Made by a program: the position numbers and the translations under genes. From JBCDGH01 sp038751365 (lineage in GTDB: Bacteria; Patescibacteriota; JACMRA01), in the NCBI GenBank assembly GCA_038751365.1, contig JBCDGH010000036.1, forward strand, positions 1-8,897: a stretch of DNA of 8,897 bases, given 5' to 3'. Every line of letters starts with the position of its first letter. Position 1 is the first letter of the stretch. Under the pieces are notes generated by a model. It ran no database searches and had not been told where the DNA came from. It saw nothing but the letters and a program-made list of their open reading frames with translations. Positions 1-5,994 of this stretch are shown here, piece after piece.

Positions 1-1
1 C

Positions 2-178
2 AGTTCTTCCACCTCAGGTTCAAGTAGTACCTCAGGCAGCAGCTCTACTTCAGGTTCAACCAATACCTCTGGTTCATCTTCTACAAGCGACAGTAATACC
101 TCAGCTGGTACATCAACAAGTGGCAACACTTCAGGGTCTACTACTTCTAGTAGCTCGTCTGATTCAACTACAAGTGGT
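2..178 (+). repeat. Degenerate hexapeptide-coding repeat (SSSTSG-like units)
   Basis: Read in the CDS frame, the first four 18-bp units (2-19, 20-37, 38-55, 56-73) encode SSSTSG, SSSTSG, SSSTSG and STNTSG. They are followed by SSSTSD, SNTSAG and progressively looser TSG-ending units to about 178. Synonymous codons differ between units (tct, tcc, tca, agt and agc all code for Ser), so the peptide period is kept while the DNA repeat has decayed. The array may continue to the left of the window. Confidence 0.75.
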
Positions 179-730
179 ACTCAGACAAGTGATAATGGCA
201 GTGTATTGATTACAGGTAATGCAGGTGAAGTAAAAACAGTTTTAGAGCCGCTTAGTAATGTTTCCAAAATTGACTTCAAGCTCAAAGAGTCTTTGAATAA
301 TATTCAAGTTAGCTATAGTAAAATATCTGATCAGGGCAGCTGTACAAATATAGATGGAACTAATAGATTAGGAATTGCCTTTGCTTTTAGCCAAGATGCT
401 GAAAAAATCGAAGATGTTACAGTTACTTTTGATCTTCCATCTGGTTTAAACAATATAAAAGCTTTTAGCTGTAGTTCTCCGGGGGTCGAGGCTGAAGTGC
501 AAGCTCTAGGTAACAATAATTACTCAGCTACAATCCCAGCAGCCAGTACTTTTGTGGTTACGGCAGATCAAGAGGAATCTTCAGCTACCAATATGGGTAC
601 TATCCGTTCGGGTGGGTCTATGTGGTTAGGTGTGTTCTTGTCTGCCACAGTTCTTATTATAGTATCTGTAGCAATATTAGAGGTTAAAAATAGTCAGGCT
701 AAGAAATCTAGAATTATTAACAGCAAATAA
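2..730 (+). CDS. C-terminally membrane-anchored surface protein with Ser/Thr-rich stalk (5' partial)
   Basis: The frame is open from the left edge, so the N-terminus lies outside the window; 242 residues are visible. Residues 1-59 are almost purely Ser/Thr/Gly with a few Asn/Asp, a typical extracellular stalk or linker. Residues ~68-195 look like a compact beta-rich domain with alternating hydrophobics, a segment VTFDLPSG reminiscent of DUF11-like bacterial beta-sandwiches (weak), and exactly two cysteines (in GSCTN and FSCSS) that could form a disulfide. A single hydrophobic helix follows at ~208-226, then a 16-residue tail rich in Lys/Arg, implying outside-facing bulk and a cytoplasmic C-terminus. 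There is no LPXTG-type sortase signal. A TTG at 206 could be taken as a start, but the same-composition reading frame continues upstream of it without a stop, so it is internal. The function is unknown; an adhesin or envelope-spanning role is inferred only from architecture. Confidence 0.8.
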   Translation, partial: SSSTSGSSSTSGSSSTSGSTNTSGSSSTSDSNTSAGTSTSGNTSGSTTSSSSSDSTTSGTQTSDNGSVLITGNAGEVKTVLEPLSNVSKIDFKLKESLNNIQVSYSKISDQGSCTNIDGTNRLGIAFAFSQDAEKIEDVTVTFDLPSGLNNIKAFSCSSPGVEAEVQALGNNNYSATIPAASTFVVTADQEESSATNMGTIRSGGSMWLGVFLSATVLIIVSVAILEVKNSQAKKSRIINSK

Positions 731-792
731 AAGTAAACAGCCTAAACTAAAAGTTTATTGACTTAGTACTAGAAATTTATAAATATATTTAA

Positions 793-886
793 GTTGACAT
801 TTATAAAACAGTGTCAACAATTGGAGGCTACCTCAGCATCCAAGGCAAAGGGCGGCTCTACTATCCACGAGTCGCCTATTTTATTT
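793..886 (+). ncRNA. Three-hairpin structured RNA (candidate small RNA or structured 3' UTR)
   Basis: Three non-overlapping stem-loops lie in a row. H1 is 793-801/810-818 (GTTGACA with TGTCAAC, plus a U.G and a U-A pair, 8-nt loop). H2 is 821-829/835-843 (TTGGA with TCCAA, one G/A mismatch, then GCT with AGC, 5-nt loop). H3 is 851-858/869-876 (GGCGGCTC with GAGTCGCC, one G.U, 10-nt loop), followed by TATTTTATTT. H2 and H3 form a GC-rich island in otherwise very AT-rich spacer, with no credible ORF. A possible promoter just upstream is TTGACT at 758-763 with TATAAA at 778-783, but the 14-nt spacing is short (TATATT at 784-789 would be 20 nt away). If used, it would start the RNA near 790. Alternatively this is the tail of the surface-protein mRNA. 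I recognise no known RNA family. Confidence 0.4.
851..886 (+). terminator. Intrinsic terminator after the surface-protein gene / structured RNA
   Basis: An 8-bp stem (851-858 with 869-876, one G.U pair, five G-C pairs) with a 10-nt loop is followed at once by TATTTTATTT. The orientation fits transcription on the + strand; on the other strand only three T follow the stem. It lies about 120 nt after the surface-protein stop and 40 nt before the MarR promoter, separating the two units. Confidence 0.65.
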
Positions 887-924
887 GGTCACAAATACAT
901 CCTAGAAATACTAAATAGATTAAT

Positions 925-935
925 ACTTGACAAGT
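925..935 (+). promoter_or_regulatory. Candidate MarR operator: palindrome ACTTG-A-CAAGT over the -35 box
   Basis: This is a perfect 5-bp inverted repeat around a central A, fully overlapping the TTGACA -35 box. MarR-family repressors commonly bind short palindromes with TTG...CAA half-sites in their own promoters, so steric autorepression of the regulator and the downstream pump is a natural reading. The palindrome is seen directly; binding by the MarR protein encoded here is inferred. Confidence 0.45.
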
Positions 936-953
936 TAAGTAATTTGTGATAAC
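927..953 (+). promoter_or_regulatory. Probable promoter of the marR-RND operon
   Basis: There is a perfect -35 hexamer TTGACA at 927-932. The best -10 is GATAAC at 948-953, preceded by TGT in the extended -10 position (TG at 945-946), with a spacing of 15 nt. At the ideal 17-nt spacing the hexamer is TAACTA, which is poorer. Either choice puts transcription start within a few nucleotides of the ATG at 965, so the mRNA would be leaderless or nearly so. No Shine-Dalgarno sequence lies between. Confidence 0.5.
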
Positions 954-964
954 TAATCAGAGTA

Positions 965-1432
965 ATGGTTGATAGTGACAAGACTCGAGAATTATTTATG
1001 GACATAGCTTATAAGATCCATGGTTTAGTTATGTTGATGGATAAAGATGCAGAGAAGTTTTTGCAGAAAGAGTTGGAGTTATCTTATAACCAGTTTTTAA
1101 TTATTTTTGCTATTTCAGAGCACTGCGCCAAAACTCAAAAATCTGTAGCTTTTTTTACTAATCTTACCGAAGCAGCAGTCAGTAAACAGATAGAAAATCT
1201 AAGAAAGTCTGGTTATATGACTCGAGTCGAAAGTAGTGAAGACAGGCGAGAGCATATTCTTTCTTTGACTAGTAAAGGCTCAGAAAAGGCTAATAAAGCT
1301 AAGTCTCTTATATACAAAAACGTAAAGAAACTATTCTCTGTTCTTAATACTGCTCAACTAACCGATTTACATACTCATCTAGATAAACTATTTCAAAAAA
1401 TTACTCATAATTCTAAATACTTTAATCATTAA
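965..1432 (+). CDS. MarR-family winged-helix transcriptional regulator
   Basis: The protein has 155 residues, the usual MarR length. A helical N-terminus (dimerisation) is followed by a winged helix-turn-helix at about residues 38-103. The recognition region contains LTEAAVSKQIENLRKSGY, and the wing carries EDRREHILSLTSKG, matching the family signature D-R-x(3-4)-L-x-LT-x-G. The C-terminal helices close the dimer. MarR proteins usually repress their own operon and release DNA when a phenolic or other small ligand, metal or oxidant reaches them. The ligand here cannot be read from the sequence, and the only cysteine seen is in SEHCAK, so redox sensing is possible but unsupported. The stop is 3 nt before the RND start, so the two genes are almost certainly co-transcribed. 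The ATG at 965 gives the full N-terminal helix but has no Shine-Dalgarno sequence. Confidence 0.92.
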   Translation: MVDSDKTRELFMDIAYKIHGLVMLMDKDAEKFLQKELELSYNQFLIIFAISEHCAKTQKSVAFFTNLTEAAVSKQIENLRKSGYMTRVESSEDRREHILSLTSKGSEKANKAKSLIYKNVKKLFSVLNTAQLTDLHTHLDKLFQKITHNSKYFNH

Positions 1433-1435
1433 TAT

Positions 1436-4400
1436 ATGTCAGATAAGCAAATATTACCTCAGCAATCGTCTGCTGATAATCAAGGTAAAAATTTCAACTA
1501 TTACATAACAAGATTTTTTTTAAATAACACTAGACTTACGATTTTGAGTTTCATATTACTCATTATTGTAGGTATAGTTGCTACTTTTAGTACCAAAACT
1601 ACTGGCTTTCCCAATCCAGAGGTAGGAATATCAATTGTGCAGACAGTCTATCCTGGAGCTTCTTCAGAAACCATAGTCAAGGATATAAGTCAACCTCTTG
1701 AAGGTGCTATTAAAGATGTAGAAGGGGTCAAAAACTATACTTCATTTAGTAGAAATTCAGTTTCCATAATTTCGGTTACACTTGATGAGAATTCTAATTT
1801 TGACACTGTCCGCAATAAGCTTGATTCGGCAGTAAAGGGTGTGAGTTTGCCCGAAGGAGCTGAGTCTCCAAAGCTAACTAAGCCAGAAGTAGGAGGACCA
1901 AGTTTAGTTTTTTCTGTTGCGGGTAATGATTTAGATGAGGTCTATGATGCCTATACTCAGGCAGTAGCAGATTTGAATCAGCTTCCAGAGACCTCCAGTG
2001 TTGAGCCAATAGTAGATCTAAAAAAACAGGCAGTTATTAAGTTAGATTTAGAAAAAGTTAGAGATTCAGGTATAACCATAGACCAAATTCAATCACAAAT
2101 AAGTTCAATTGGTGAGTCTATTCCAGTTACTTCTGAGACCAGTATTGACCAAACAAATTACACGATCAACACCTCAGTTTCTGGTAGTAGTCTTGAAGAT
2201 ATAGAGAATTTAGAATTTACACCGTTAAGATCTCAATCTGGACGTCCTAGTACTCAACCAACAGCTCCTAGCCAGCCGGTTAAACTAGCTGAACTATCTA
2301 CCACTGATATTGAGTATAACTACATTGATGGTGACAGGACTAGCTTAGGTATAAGGGGTCAAGATCAAGAAAAAATTCTTCCAGCAGCAGTATTTAGTGT
2401 AAAAGCAGCTGAGGGTACGGATATCGCTGTCTACACTTCCACTATTTCTGATCAGTTCAACAGCTATGAGAATGTAAAATATTTGCGAGTTAAAGATAAT
2501 TCTGATATTTCTGGAAATGAGGTCTTACTTGTAGAAAATTACTCAGTAAACGATCAAAATCAAGAACAGGTTGACGAAGTGGTTGGTGGTTTAATAGGTG
2601 GAGAGTTAGATTTTATTGACGGACCTGCTAGTAATGTAGGGTGGTTGCTTGGAGGTATTCAATTAGTCTTTTTGGTAATGTTAGCCTTTGTGTCTTGGAG
2701 AGCTGCTATAATAGCTGCTGTATCAATACCACTTAGTTTGATGTTTTCAACTATTTATTTATTTTTAGTTGGTGAAAGTCTAAATACTCTAGTTCTATTT
2801 TCTCTTGTGCTAGTTATAGGTTTGGTAGTTGATCCAGTTCTAGTTATATTAGAGGCAATTCAAAGGAAAGTAGATACTGGTCTTAAAGGTAAAGACGCAG
2901 TTCTAGAAGCAGTAAAAGACGTTGGTAACGGTCTGTTCTTAGCTACAGTTACTAATATTATTGTATTCTCACCCTTTGGTGTTATTTCAGGAATATTAGG
3001 TCAGATTTTTGGCTATATTCCTTTGACAATTATACCTGCTACAATTGGTTCTTATGTTATTCCTCTAGTATTTTTAGCTTGGATGGGAGGGTTAATCCTA
3101 AAACCAAGTAAAAACAAAACTGCAAGCGAAGAAGGTAATTTATGGGGTGTAGCTAAATGGCTGATTAGTCTTAATCGTAGTATATTAGAAGGCAGTAGAA
3201 TTTTGAGATTGATTATCGTTATAGTTGCTTTGATAATTCCTATAGGAGTAGGAGGGTATTATTTCTCTACTGGACAGATGACTGCAGCTCAGTTTACTTC
3301 TACTGATAACGGAAATAATTTGAGTATAGGCGGTAGCTTCTTACCAGGTACAACGAAGGGAGATAGAGAGCAAGCCCTAAAAGATTTGACTCAATTGGTT
3401 ATCGAAAATGAAAACGTTCTACAAGTTTATCCTTTTGATGTCTCTGATACACTTACCCTCAATGTAGAATTAAAGGATGCTCAAGAGAGAGATATTAAGT
3501 CTTCAGAAATAGTCGAAGATTTAAATGCCAAAATTCAAGAACAGTTTGTACAAGAAGAGTCAAAACCAAAATTCTTTGACTTGAGAGTAGGTGTAGAGCA
3601 GAATGGTCCACCATCTGGAGCTTATCAAGTATCTATTGCGGTAAAAACTGATGATTTAAATAAACTCGAACTAGCTTCAGTAGAAGTGGGTAAAGTAGCT
3701 CAGACAGTTTGCTTTACAGATGATCGCCGTGTAGTCATTGATGATAATTGTGATGGAGAAAGAATTGTAGAGAGAATTGATGATGGTTACACAGGAAAAC
3801 AATCTAAGGTCATTGAAGTATTAATTGATAGGCAGAAATTACAAGAAGCCCAACTAGTAGTTCCTAATGCTCCATTAAGCGCTCTAGTAAACCAAACTTT
3901 AAGGCAGTTATTCAATATCAACGACTCTAAGCCTTTAATTACACTAATTGAAAATGGAGATGAATTGGAGGTTGTTCTAGATAAGAATTCACCAGATCCC
4001 AAAATTCTAGAAGAAATAGAAAACACAATAATTACATCTTTAGCTGGTCAGCAAATTAAACTTTCTGATGTAGCTCAGATCAATGAAAGAGTTGCTAAAT
4101 CAAGTATCCAAAGAGTAAAAGGTCAGACTACTGGTATTGTACAAGTTGGTTTGAAAGAAGGTTTTGATGATGAAAGTATTAGTCCTTTAGTTAATCAAGC
4201 AATTCTAGATCATTTTGACGATTCTAAATTAGCTGAACTAGGCTTAGAAGAAGGTAGTATTGAGGAGTACAGTGAAGGAGGGACTGCAGCTAATGCTAGA
4301 TCTTTCCAAGAGTTGCTTATAGCTTTAGTACTAGCAGTATTTCTAACATACATTGTATTATCACTATTCTTCCAGTCCTTCACCATGCCGCTTGTAGTAC

Positions 4401-4927
4401 TATATACCATACCTTTGACTTTTATTGGTGTATTCCCGGCCTTAGTTTATCTTGGCACAGGTGAGTTTGGTTTCTTTGAAATAATTGGAATGATAATTTT
4501 AATTGGAATTGTAGAAAATGTGGCTATCTTCTTAATAGATTCAGCCAGACAAAAAATTAGTTATGAAGGTTGGAGCGAGAAGCAGGCTATTAGTTTTGCT
4601 TCAGGTGTGAGGATGAGACCTGTGCTCATGACCCAGTTTACAGCTATTGCTTCCCTAGCTCCATTAGCAGTTTTGAGTCCTTTCTATCGTTCTATTGCTC
4701 TAGTAATTATGTTTGGTTTGATCTCTTCTGGATTCTTGTCACTGGTTACTACCCCGATTCTATTTGTCTTTTTCAAATGGCTATCTAGACAATATAGAGC
4801 TTTGAAGTGGTATAATAAGATACTCTTCTTCCCCTTGTTTGTAATCTACATTATCGTTTTAGCTATTAAGGATAGACCGCAAAAATCTAATAAAAAAGTA
4901 AACATAGATGTAATTCAAAATAAATAA
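1436..4927 (+). CDS. RND-superfamily efflux permease (divergent HAE1/AcrB-like)
   Basis: The 1163-residue membrane exporter is longer than AcrB (1049). TM1 is at ~33-52, the first large exterior loop (porter subdomains) at ~57-400, TM2-TM6 at ~401-552, TM7 at ~588-611, the second exterior loop at ~612-957, and TM8-TM12 at ~958-1112. A further hydrophobic stretch at ~1127-1144 suggests a 13th segment. Family signatures include the FPNPEV and YPGAS stretch after TM1 and the TM11 motif RMRPVLMT. Key relay residues differ: AcrB D407-D408 in TM4 correspond to D466-P467 (GLVVDP), and K940 in TM10 corresponds to N1028, with a new acidic E1027 beside it (GIVENVAIFLID). The only two cysteines, C759 and C772, flank a D/N-rich exterior loop, and 264-281 is a Ser/Pro/Gln-rich insertion. 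No membrane-fusion or TolC gene lies nearby, fitting a monoderm cell. It follows the MarR gene by 3 nt and ends at a terminator. Substrate unknown. Confidence 0.9.
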   Translation: MSDKQILPQQSSADNQGKNFNYYITRFFLNNTRLTILSFILLIIVGIVATFSTKTTGFPNPEVGISIVQTVYPGASSETIVKDISQPLEGAIKDVEGVKNYTSFSRNSVSIISVTLDENSNFDTVRNKLDSAVKGVSLPEGAESPKLTKPEVGGPSLVFSVAGNDLDEVYDAYTQAVADLNQLPETSSVEPIVDLKKQAVIKLDLEKVRDSGITIDQIQSQISSIGESIPVTSETSIDQTNYTINTSVSGSSLEDIENLEFTPLRSQSGRPSTQPTAPSQPVKLAELSTTDIEYNYIDGDRTSLGIRGQDQEKILPAAVFSVKAAEGTDIAVYTSTISDQFNSYENVKYLRVKDNSDISGNEVLLVENYSVNDQNQEQVDEVVGGLIGGELDFIDGPASNVGWLLGGIQLVFLVMLAFVSWRAAIIAAVSIPLSLMFSTIYLFLVGESLNTLVLFSLVLVIGLVVDPVLVILEAIQRKVDTGLKGKDAVLEAVKDVGNGLFLATVTNIIVFSPFGVISGILGQIFGYIPLTIIPATIGSYVIPLVFLAWMGGLILKPSKNKTASEEGNLWGVAKWLISLNRSILEGSRILRLIIVIVALIIPIGVGGYYFSTGQMTAAQFTSTDNGNNLSIGGSFLPGTTKGDREQALKDLTQLVIENENVLQVYPFDVSDTLTLNVELKDAQERDIKSSEIVEDLNAKIQEQFVQEESKPKFFDLRVGVEQNGPPSGAYQVSIAVKTDDLNKLELASVEVGKVAQTVCFTDDRRVVIDDNCDGERIVERIDDGYTGKQSKVIEVLIDRQKLQEAQLVVPNAPLSALVNQTLRQLFNINDSKPLITLIENGDELEVVLDKNSPDPKILEEIENTIITSLAGQQIKLSDVAQINERVAKSSIQRVKGQTTGIVQVGLKEGFDDESISPLVNQAILDHFDDSKLAELGLEEGSIEEYSEGGTAANARSFQELLIALVLAVFLTYIVLSLFFQSFTMPLVVLYTIPLTFIGVFPALVYLGTGEFGFFEIIGMIILIGIVENVAIFLIDSARQKISYEGWSEKQAISFASGVRMRPVLMTQFTAIASLAPLAVLSPFYRSIALVIMFGLISSGFLSLVTTPILFVFFKWLSRQYRALKWYNKILFFPLFVIYIIVLAIKDRPQKSNKKVNIDVIQNK

Positions 4928-4950
4928 AAATCTAGCAAAACAAACAAATG

Positions 4951-4985
4951 CCCAGTCCTAGACTGGGTTTAATTTAATTCTTTTT
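4951..4985 (+). terminator. Intrinsic terminator of the marR-RND operon
   Basis: A perfect 7-bp stem CCCAGTC (4951-4957) with GACTGGG (4961-4967) and a CTA loop is followed by a T-rich tract TTTAATTTAATTCTTTTT. It lies 23 nt after the RND stop and ends 4 nt before the next start, so the peptidase gene either has its own promoter hidden in this stretch or depends on readthrough. Confidence 0.85.
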
Positions 4986-4989
4986 ATCA

Positions 4990-5994
4990 GTGAAAAAAAT
5001 ATCTATCCAAAATGTACTAAGTTTTATAGTTGTATTTATAATACTAGGTTCAATAGCAACTACTTTAATTTTAATCTTCTATACAATTGCGCCTTCTTCA
5101 GAGCAGGTTATACTTGAACCGGCAAAACAAGTAATCTACTATGATTTACCTGTAGTTTCTGAAAAGTCTTGCACTCAGTACGAAATCTACATTGAAAGTA
5201 AAAAATCTTGTAGGTTGGAATGTGAAACACCTGAAAACTGTAAAGAAAAACAAGACCTTATCAATCAAGAGTTGGAAGAACGCTTGAGTTTATATGTTTC
5301 AAAATCTTATTTGGTATTGAAAAATCTAGAAGATCTAAAATCCGGTAATTTATATCCTTCTAGTTATTTATACGACCAAGGTCAGTTTATACATAATAGT
5401 GGTGTCCATGAAGATCAAAATTTATATCTCTTAAAGCTGGTTACAGATATTGTACCTGAGGAGTATTTAGGAAAATCTTTGAATGAAGTTGTATTTTATA
5501 ATGATCAGGCAAGTGAATTTTTAGCTTCTGTTTTACCTGCCCCTGACTACAAGAGCTCAACACTGAATATAAATACAAAGATATTTAAATCTTCTACCTT
5601 CGTAATAATTAGCAGTATAGTTCATGAGCTAATGCATATAATTGATCATACAGAAGCTAGACCGGCTTATAATGATAAAGATTGCAATGGAGTATTTATA
5701 AACTATGGTTGCTATGAGGGTCAGTCTCTTAAAAATCAGTTTTATGAAGAATTTTATAAAAGAGGTTATGACGACAGAAATAGCTTTGTCTCAGAATATG
5801 CTATGACTAATATATCTGAAGATTTAGCTGAGTCTTTTCGAGTGTTTGTTACAAGTTCATTAGAAACTGAATCTAAGATAGCTAAACAGAAAGTAGATTT
5901 CTTTAAAGACAAAAACAAATTCGTTAGCTTGAAGAAAGATATAATCGATTCACACGGTACTTTGCTTAGACAGAGAGTAAAACTAGCTATCTAA
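4990..5994 (+). CDS. Membrane-anchored zinc metallopeptidase, anthrax lethal factor (M34/ATLF)-like
   Basis: This 334-residue protein has an N-terminal signal anchor at ~8-32 (KK before it, no obvious signal-peptidase site), placing the rest outside the cell. Residues 61-84 hold four cysteines (61, 74, 78, 84). The catalytic core begins with HELMHIIDH: H212 and H216 as zinc ligands and E213 as catalytic base. Downstream, SEYAMTNISEDLAESFR supplies E277 as probable third ligand and Y270 seven residues before it. From memory, the lethal-factor catalytic domain has HEFGHAVDD and then SYGRTNEAEFFAEAFR, with Tyr728 and Glu735 also seven apart, and similar helices follow. H216-E277 is longer than in lethal factor (61 against 45 residues), partly through an insert with C232 and C241 in a DxDxNG loop. 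Relatives include toxins and the Pro-Pro endopeptidases that cut surface proteins; the substrate here is unknown. The GTG start at 4990 has no Shine-Dalgarno but gives the canonical KK-hydrophobic N-terminus. Its stop overlaps the convergent gene. Confidence 0.72.
   Translation: MKKISIQNVLSFIVVFIILGSIATTLILIFYTIAPSSEQVILEPAKQVIYYDLPVVSEKSCTQYEIYIESKKSCRLECETPENCKEKQDLINQELEERLSLYVSKSYLVLKNLEDLKSGNLYPSSYLYDQGQFIHNSGVHEDQNLYLLKLVTDIVPEEYLGKSLNEVVFYNDQASEFLASVLPAPDYKSSTLNINTKIFKSSTFVIISSIVHELMHIIDHTEARPAYNDKDCNGVFINYGCYEGQSLKNQFYEEFYKRGYDDRNSFVSEYAMTNISEDLAESFRVFVTSSLETESKIAKQKVDFFKDKNKFVSLKKDIIDSHGTLLRQRVKLAI

Noticed and set aside
2..178. CRISPR array or minisatellite.
   Set aside because: The units are in-frame 18-bp coding repeats without spacers, and the DNA of the units is not identical.
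331..516. Minus-strand open frame within the surface-protein gene.
   Set aside because: It lies wholly inside a better-supported gene, and has no family resemblance or start signal. The minus-strand frames at 3787-4026 and 4210-4410 inside the RND gene are rejected for the same reason.
206..730. Surface protein starting at the TTG at 206 as a complete short gene.
   Set aside because: The same frame is open to the left edge with a Ser/Thr-rich stalk that continues smoothly into the domain, and no signal peptide follows the TTG.
600..730. Sortase (LPXTG-type) anchoring of the surface protein.
   Set aside because: There is no LPXTG-like motif before the hydrophobic segment; a simple C-terminal transmembrane anchor explains the end.
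835..849. AGCATCCAAGGCA resembles part of the bacterial SRP (4.5S) RNA core AGCAGCCAAGGCAGA.
   Set aside because: The defining GGAA-type tetraloop and the GGTCAGG side of the SRP helix are absent, and these bases pair differently in the H2 hairpin.
825..877. Antiterminator pairing AGGC (825-828) with GCCT (874-877), as in a riboswitch or attenuator.
   Set aside because: Only 4 bp compete with an 8-bp terminator stem, and no gene directly downstream would be controlled because the MarR gene has its own promoter.
4928..4989. A separate promoter for the peptidase gene within the terminator tract.
   Set aside because: The T/A-rich tract contains -10-like strings but no paired -35 at a sensible distance, so no specific site can be supported.
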